The position numbers and the translations under genes were made by a program. From positions 1-41,471 of IMG/VR virus record IMGVR_UViG_3300023222_000391: DNA of 41,471 nucleotides. The stretch is one strand, 5' to 3'. Source of the stretch: a virus. Shown one piece after another: positions 38,585-41,471 of this stretch (the stretch's first letter is position 1; each line of letters starts with the position of its first letter). The notes below the pieces were generated by a model. That model saw only the letters and a list, made by a program, of their open reading frames with translations. It did not search any database and was not told the origin of the DNA.

Positions 38585-38739
38585 AATGCAATTGTAAAAA
38601 ATTTGATTGTCCAGAATGTTGGGATTATTCCACTCACGGCTTTTGTAAAACATGCAATTCCCCGTTTGGAGTTGGGGATCTTGATTGGGGAACGTGTCCA
38701 CGATGTGGCTCCAAAGATATAGAGGAAGGATTAGAATGA
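38581..38739 (+). CDS. Zinc-ribbon protein, 52 aa
   Basis: CNCKKFDCPEC, FCKTCN and CPRCG give eight cysteines, enough for two zinc sites (double ribbon, rubrerythrin-like knuckles). ATG 38581 fits the ATGA coupling better than the upstream in-frame ATG at 38419. Confidence 0.65.
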   Translation: MKCNCKKFDCPECWDYSTHGFCKTCNSPFGVGDLDWGTCPRCGSKDIEEGLE

Positions 38740-38855
38740 AATGCCGTTACTGTGGAGAATCATTCGAATACAGGTGGTATCTGCTATCCCATGAATGGAC
38801 AAAACATGAGCATCAACTATACAAATACAAACCTAAAGTGGATATAAGCTACTAG
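38736..38855 (+). CDS. C2H2-type zinc finger, 39 aa
   Basis: CRYCGESFEYRWYLLSHEWT then KHEH has the C-x2-C-x(11-12)-H-x-H arrangement of a single C2H2 finger, as in archaeal viral transcription factors. Coupled to the previous gene. Confidence 0.6.
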   Translation: MKCRYCGESFEYRWYLLSHEWTKHEHQLYKYKPKVDISY

Positions 38856-38870
38856 TCCAGAGTTCAAATT

Positions 38871-39014
38871 ATGACCCAAGTGCTTTGCGCATGGTGTGAA
38901 TGTGAATATCTCCAACAGAACGCCTCAAAAAATACATACTGCTGCGTGAAATGCCACAAGTATACCAAGGTGTTCCGCTATATGGGCGATGGCGATCTGT
39001 CCAAATGGAGATAA
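38871..39014 (+). CDS. Zinc-binding protein, 47 aa
   Basis: LCAWCECEY and YCCVKCHKY provide two Cys pairs (CxxC) for one ribbon. It starts after a 15-nt gap and is the last zinc peptide of this part. The larger minus-strand frame covering it lacks support. Confidence 0.6.
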   Translation: MTQVLCAWCECEYLQQNASKNTYCCVKCHKYTKVFRYMGDGDLSKWR

Positions 39015-39046
39015 CATTATTAACCAACCAACATTTCACTATAACC

Positions 39047-39319
39047 ATGACAGAGCACATTCCTATTGATTTGATATCCACTATTACCCCTTTACTAGTC
39101 GGCATTATTCTAGCTGCAATAGGTGGCGCCACTGCCATAAACTATGTTGTTTTCAAGAGAGTATTACTCAATACTCACAATCTGGTAAAGCTAGTCAAGG
39201 AAGCCTTTGATGATGACCAGCTGACTCCTGAGGAAACAAGAGGAATAATTAATGCAATCCTTAAACTAATCAGAAACAATCCTGAAGCTGCAGCAGCACT
39301 ACTGAACTCTAAAAAGTAG
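39047..39319 (+). CDS. Holin-like membrane protein, 90 aa
   Basis: N-terminal membrane segment (LISTITPLLVGIILAAIGGA, with NYVVF after it), then a helix and an acidic-basic C-terminus (DDQLTPEETRGIINAILKLI). The size and topology resemble LL-H-type phage holins, but an archaeal virus holin is not established. A T-run terminator follows directly. Confidence 0.55.
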   Translation: MTEHIPIDLISTITPLLVGIILAAIGGATAINYVVFKRVLLNTHNLVKLVKEAFDDDQLTPEETRGIINAILKLIRNNPEAAAALLNSKK

Positions 39320-39327
39320 AAACACTA

Positions 39328-39333
39328 TTTTTT
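39328..39333 (+). terminator. T-run after the holin-like gene
   Basis: Six T bases 9 nt behind the stop, inside an A/T-rich stretch that also holds the promoter for the next small gene. Confidence 0.35.
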
Positions 39334-39373
39334 ATAACTAAATCTTTATTTCACACAAACTCTGAGATAAATC

Positions 39374-39460
39374 ATGACTAAATGGTTAGTAGTTATAGCA
39401 ATAATTGTATTTGGCCTATCTTTTGGTATAGGAATAGTCACCGGAATATTATCTCCATGA
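39374..39460 (+). CDS. Very small membrane protein, 28 aa
   Basis: MTKWLVVIAIIVFGLSFGIG is one membrane segment with a basic start. An A/T-rich box (ACTAAATCTTTATT) stands 22-35 nt upstream. It leads via a 10-codon ORF to the next gene. Confidence 0.5.
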   Translation: MTKWLVVIAIIVFGLSFGIGIVTGILSP

Positions 39461-39482
39461 TTAACACAGGACTAGTAGCCAT

Positions 39483-40070
39483 ATGGTAGATACTCCAATG
39501 GCTCTAGCTGTTACAGCAATGGTAGTGAGTGTATTATTTGGAGTTTACAATAATAACGAGTTACAAGGGGTAGGAAACCCAGAAGAATTTGAAGATATGC
39601 TAGCACAAATCACAAAGAATGCTGAAAATATTAACAGTGGAGACAACAGTGTAAAGACTCTATACGAGGCAGATGACACGCTTATCAGGGGAGAGATAAC
39701 CCTACTACGAGAAGAAATACAAGACCTGCGAGACAGACCACAAACTAATAACGACACTGTAGTGTCGGTGGCATCAGATTTGCAGTTTGATTCATTTGCA
39801 GACATAACCCTAAACCAACAAAGAGACACATTCCATCAGGGAGACCAGATAACACTAAGGGCATATAATGAGGATTTCAGTGACAAGGCATTCCTATACA
39901 TAACAGATCCTAATGGTGTCACCTCCTCTGAACCCAGGGAACTTGGAACCAACCAGGGTTTCTTTCAATGGCAGCACCAAGTACCAGAATTTGCATTATT
40001 GGGCGATTACACTCTAACTCTTGAAATAGGCAACAAGGTAGATTCAATAAATATAACTATTGTGAGATAA
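39483..40070 (+). CDS. TM-coiled-coil-Ig-like surface protein B, 195 aa
   Basis: Membrane segment (ALAVTAMVVSVLFGVY), a coiled coil with RGEITLLREEIQDLRDRPQ, then a beta domain (LNQQRDTFHQGDQITLRAYN ... GDYTLTLEIGNKVDSINITI) of the thaumarchaeal Ig-like type. It has the same plan as protein A at 37505 but little sequence identity. Both probably protrude from the membrane or virion. Confidence 0.75.
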   Translation: MVDTPMALAVTAMVVSVLFGVYNNNELQGVGNPEEFEDMLAQITKNAENINSGDNSVKTLYEADDTLIRGEITLLREEIQDLRDRPQTNNDTVVSVASDLQFDSFADITLNQQRDTFHQGDQITLRAYNEDFSDKAFLYITDPNGVTSSEPRELGTNQGFFQWQHQVPEFALLGDYTLTLEIGNKVDSINITIVR

Positions 40071-40074
40071 TGAT

Positions 40075-40200
40075 ATGACACAAAGTGTTTATTGTTCAAA
40101 AAGAACAGATAATTTTAAACTTCATGAAGTAGTTGAAAAAGTAAATTGGGATAAAGGAAAAATTGAATATTATTGTATGTGGTGTGATAAAAAATTATGA
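40075..40200 (+). CDS. Small zinc-binding protein, 41 aa
   Basis: VYCSKRT...LHEVVEK and YYCMWCDKKL give C...H...CxxC ligands. ATGA coupling to the next gene. Confidence 0.55.
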   Translation: MTQSVYCSKRTDNFKLHEVVEKVNWDKGKIEYYCMWCDKKL

Positions 40201-40346
40201 CACAAACGAATCAAACTGTTATGAGTGCTTGGCATTATTTAGATTGTGACCAAACAACCAAAGATAACCCAACTTGTAGATGTATGCAAATAGATCATCA
40301 TGTAGGAACGTATCTCGTTTTTAAATGGATAAGAGGACTGCTTTGA
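40197..40346 (+). CDS. Small Cys/His protein, 49 aa
   Basis: WHYLDCDQTTKDNPTCRCMQ followed by DHH offers a metal site of Cys and His residues. The stop overlaps the ATG of the next gene (TGATG). Confidence 0.5.
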   Translation: MTQTNQTVMSAWHYLDCDQTTKDNPTCRCMQIDHHVGTYLVFKWIRGLL

Positions 40347-40651
40347 TGTCTGCTGAAATTACAGAAGGACTCGGAGACTTTTTACCAATAGTAATAGCTC
40401 TCTTAGTAATAGCTGGAGTGGTATTTTCGGCATTCAACTATGTGGCAAAGAAGACAAAGGACGCCACGGCATTTAGAATCACTACAGAACACAACTATGA
40501 AAAACTAGACACAAAAATAGACGTCCAGAAAGAGGAAACCGACAACAGACTGTCCAACATAGAAGACCATCTGGAGGCAAACAACATAGAAGCCCAGAAT
40601 TCCACGAAAGAAATCATAAATGCTATAAGCAAGTTAGGAGAAAGAATATAA
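40346..40651 (+). CDS. TM plus coiled-coil protein, 101 aa
   Basis: Membrane segment (PIVIALLVIAGVVFSAFNYV), then a long coiled coil (EETDNRLSNIEDHLEANNIE). It could be a holin-like or tethering protein. ATG 40346 is coupled to the previous stop; ATG 40325 in frame is an alternative. Confidence 0.65.
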   Translation: MSAEITEGLGDFLPIVIALLVIAGVVFSAFNYVAKKTKDATAFRITTEHNYEKLDTKIDVQKEETDNRLSNIEDHLEANNIEAQNSTKEIINAISKLGERI

Positions 40652-40656
40652 ACATA

Positions 40657-40974
40657 ATGGCACTAACTTTTCCAATCAATAACATAGAATCAAATACTGA
40701 GATCACAAATATCGATTTATCTTATTTTCATATACATAAATTAACTTTAGCCAATGACACTGCTCTAGTATTTACTAATCTTCCTGATGCAGGACTAGCA
40801 ATAGACTGGCACTTAGAGGTATCACAAGATCATATAGGTTACCATAAATTAGTCTGGCCACATTCTGTCCGACATAAACCAAGAATGTTAAAAGCCCCTA
40901 ACAAAAGAAGGCTATTTAGTTGTCATACACAAGATGGCGGCAAAACTATTCATGTCATGCAAATAAGTCTTTAA
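40657..40974 (+). CDS. Fibre-tip-like beta protein, 105 aa
   Basis: LTLANDTALVFTNLPDAGLA, then EVSQDHIGYHKLVWPHSV is the common phage fibre module (xTLxxNxxIxFxNLP...xQDxxGxHxVxWP). The long fibre has the related segment EVTQDNPGLHAITF. It could be a separate receptor-binding module. Confidence 0.65.
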   Translation: MALTFPINNIESNTEITNIDLSYFHIHKLTLANDTALVFTNLPDAGLAIDWHLEVSQDHIGYHKLVWPHSVRHKPRMLKAPNKRRLFSCHTQDGGKTIHVMQISL

Positions 40975-40976
40975 CC

Positions 40977-40983
40977 TATATAA
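40977..40983 (+). promoter_or_regulatory. TATA box of the gene spanning the contig junction
   Basis: TATATAA begins 35 nt before ATG 41012 and ends 29 nt before it. Confidence 0.5.
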
Positions 40984-41011
40984 CCCGCCTAGAAGAAACC
41001 TTACCTAAGAA

Positions 41012-41353
41012 ATGAACCTAAAACTATTTGGAATTATCGCAATCTTTGTAGTGTTATTCTATGGAATATTACTAATACCATACCTACAAACAGCAGAAGC
41101 AGGGTTCTATGAAAGTTTTAAGATCTACCCTGAAAGAATACAGACAGCAATTCTAAACTTTTACGAAGACCAAATTAACCAACATGATCCTAACATACCA
41201 GTAACAGAACAGCAAACCTATCTTGATAAATTACAGCAACGCACAAATCTAATAATCGGCCTACCCTCACTAACTGCAGAACTGGACGAGCGCAAGGAAG
41301 CCCTACTCCCAAGAGCACAAGCTATTTTGGATGCAGGTATATCTTCCATTATA
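41012..41353 (+). CDS. 5' part of a secreted/membrane protein that continues at base 27
   Basis: A signal peptide or anchor (LFGIIAIFVVLFYGILLIPY), then a helical, Gln/Glu-rich body (ERIQTAILNFYEDQINQHDP). The frame stays open past 41353 only through the chimeric end (to 41455). The true continuation, by the 26-bp identity with bases 1-26, is IPLTLFDKQGNQ... ending at base 158. The full product is 157 residues. Function unknown. Confidence 0.75.
41328..41353 (+). repeat. 26-bp direct terminal repeat (same as 1-26)
   Basis: The repeat runs from TGGATGCAGG to CATTATA and is identical to the window start. Overlap of this kind, with gene continuity across it, indicates a circular or circularly permuted genome of about 41,327 bp. 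Confidence 0.8.
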
Positions 41354-41471
41354 GATCTGTCTTGGTACTCTATTTGGGTGATGAATCCTTTGCCACATGA
41401 GGAGCATGTCATTTCTTCTTCTCACAATACCATATATCAGCAGGTTTGTTTGTAACAAAAATGTCATTACC
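41347..41471. repeat. Right arm of the 125-bp inverted repeat, probably chimeric
   Basis: Exact reverse complement of 401-525. It breaks the gene at 41012 and carries no feature of its own. The 7-base microhomology CATTATA at the joint fits template switching. Confidence 0.85.

Noticed and set aside
41354-41455. C-terminal extension LSWYSIWVMNPLPHEEH of the last gene
   Set aside because: Encoded by the inverted chimeric end; the real continuation is at bases 27-158.

Overview
The window looks like an essentially complete genome of a tailed archaeal virus (Caudoviricetes-type head and tail genes). The host is probably an ammonia-oxidising archaeon (Nitrososphaerota/Thaumarchaeota). Pointers to an archaeon are TATA-like boxes about 28-35 nt upstream of start codons, which implies leaderless or nearly leaderless transcripts; a free-standing Cdc48/VAT-type N-domain; and a secreted protein with RTX-like repeats, an Ig-like domain of the kind common in thaumarchaeal surface proteins, and a short C-terminal coiled coil. 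The host assignment is inference. The contig appears circular: bases 1-26 repeat 41328-41353, and the last gene (41012 onward) reads in frame through the junction to a stop at 156-158, giving a circle of about 41,327 bp. The last 118 bases are an inverted copy of 401-518 and look like a chimeric assembly end.

Layout. 0.1-0.6 kb: small genes and a structured non-coding stretch (598-904). 0.9-24.6 kb: virion module on the + strand, with small pre-terminase genes, TerL, two genes inserted behind TerL, fibre or lectin-like proteins, portal, a KTSC-prohead protease fusion, an HNH endonuclease, scaffold, a reverse-strand pair of small genes, decoration protein, HK97-type major capsid protein, head fibres and adaptors, tail completion and tube proteins, a very short tape-measure candidate, a tail hub and a 1048-residue fibre with 195-bp repeats. 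24.7-26.1 kb: a reverse-strand trio ending in the RTX-like surface protein. 26.2-36.2 kb: a dense chain of tiny, overlapping, translationally coupled genes, many of them Cys-rich zinc-ribbon proteins. It also holds an HNH endonuclease, a Dam-like adenine methylase, a C5-like methylase, a PD-(D/E)XK-like nuclease candidate and the Cdc48 N-domain protein. 36.2-41.3 kb: secreted and membrane proteins, including a small HExxH protein and two proteins with a TM, coiled-coil and beta-domain plan, plus holin-like candidates.

How it works together. A sequence close to AATAACACTCAAATAAAA lies at a fixed distance (first A of AACAC 33-36 nt before the ATG) upstream of five virion transcription units, with a degenerate sixth copy; it is best read as a late viral promoter. 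A seventh variant precedes an intergenic stretch that can fold into a closed RNA-like structure (15197-15307). The accessory region uses different TATA-like elements. I recognise no DNA polymerase, primase, helicase, integrase or classical endolysin, so replication probably depends on the host. The most notable feature is the stand-alone Cdc48 N-domain with a C-terminal CPxC knuckle (33409-33951), a candidate manipulator of the host Cdc48/proteasome system.
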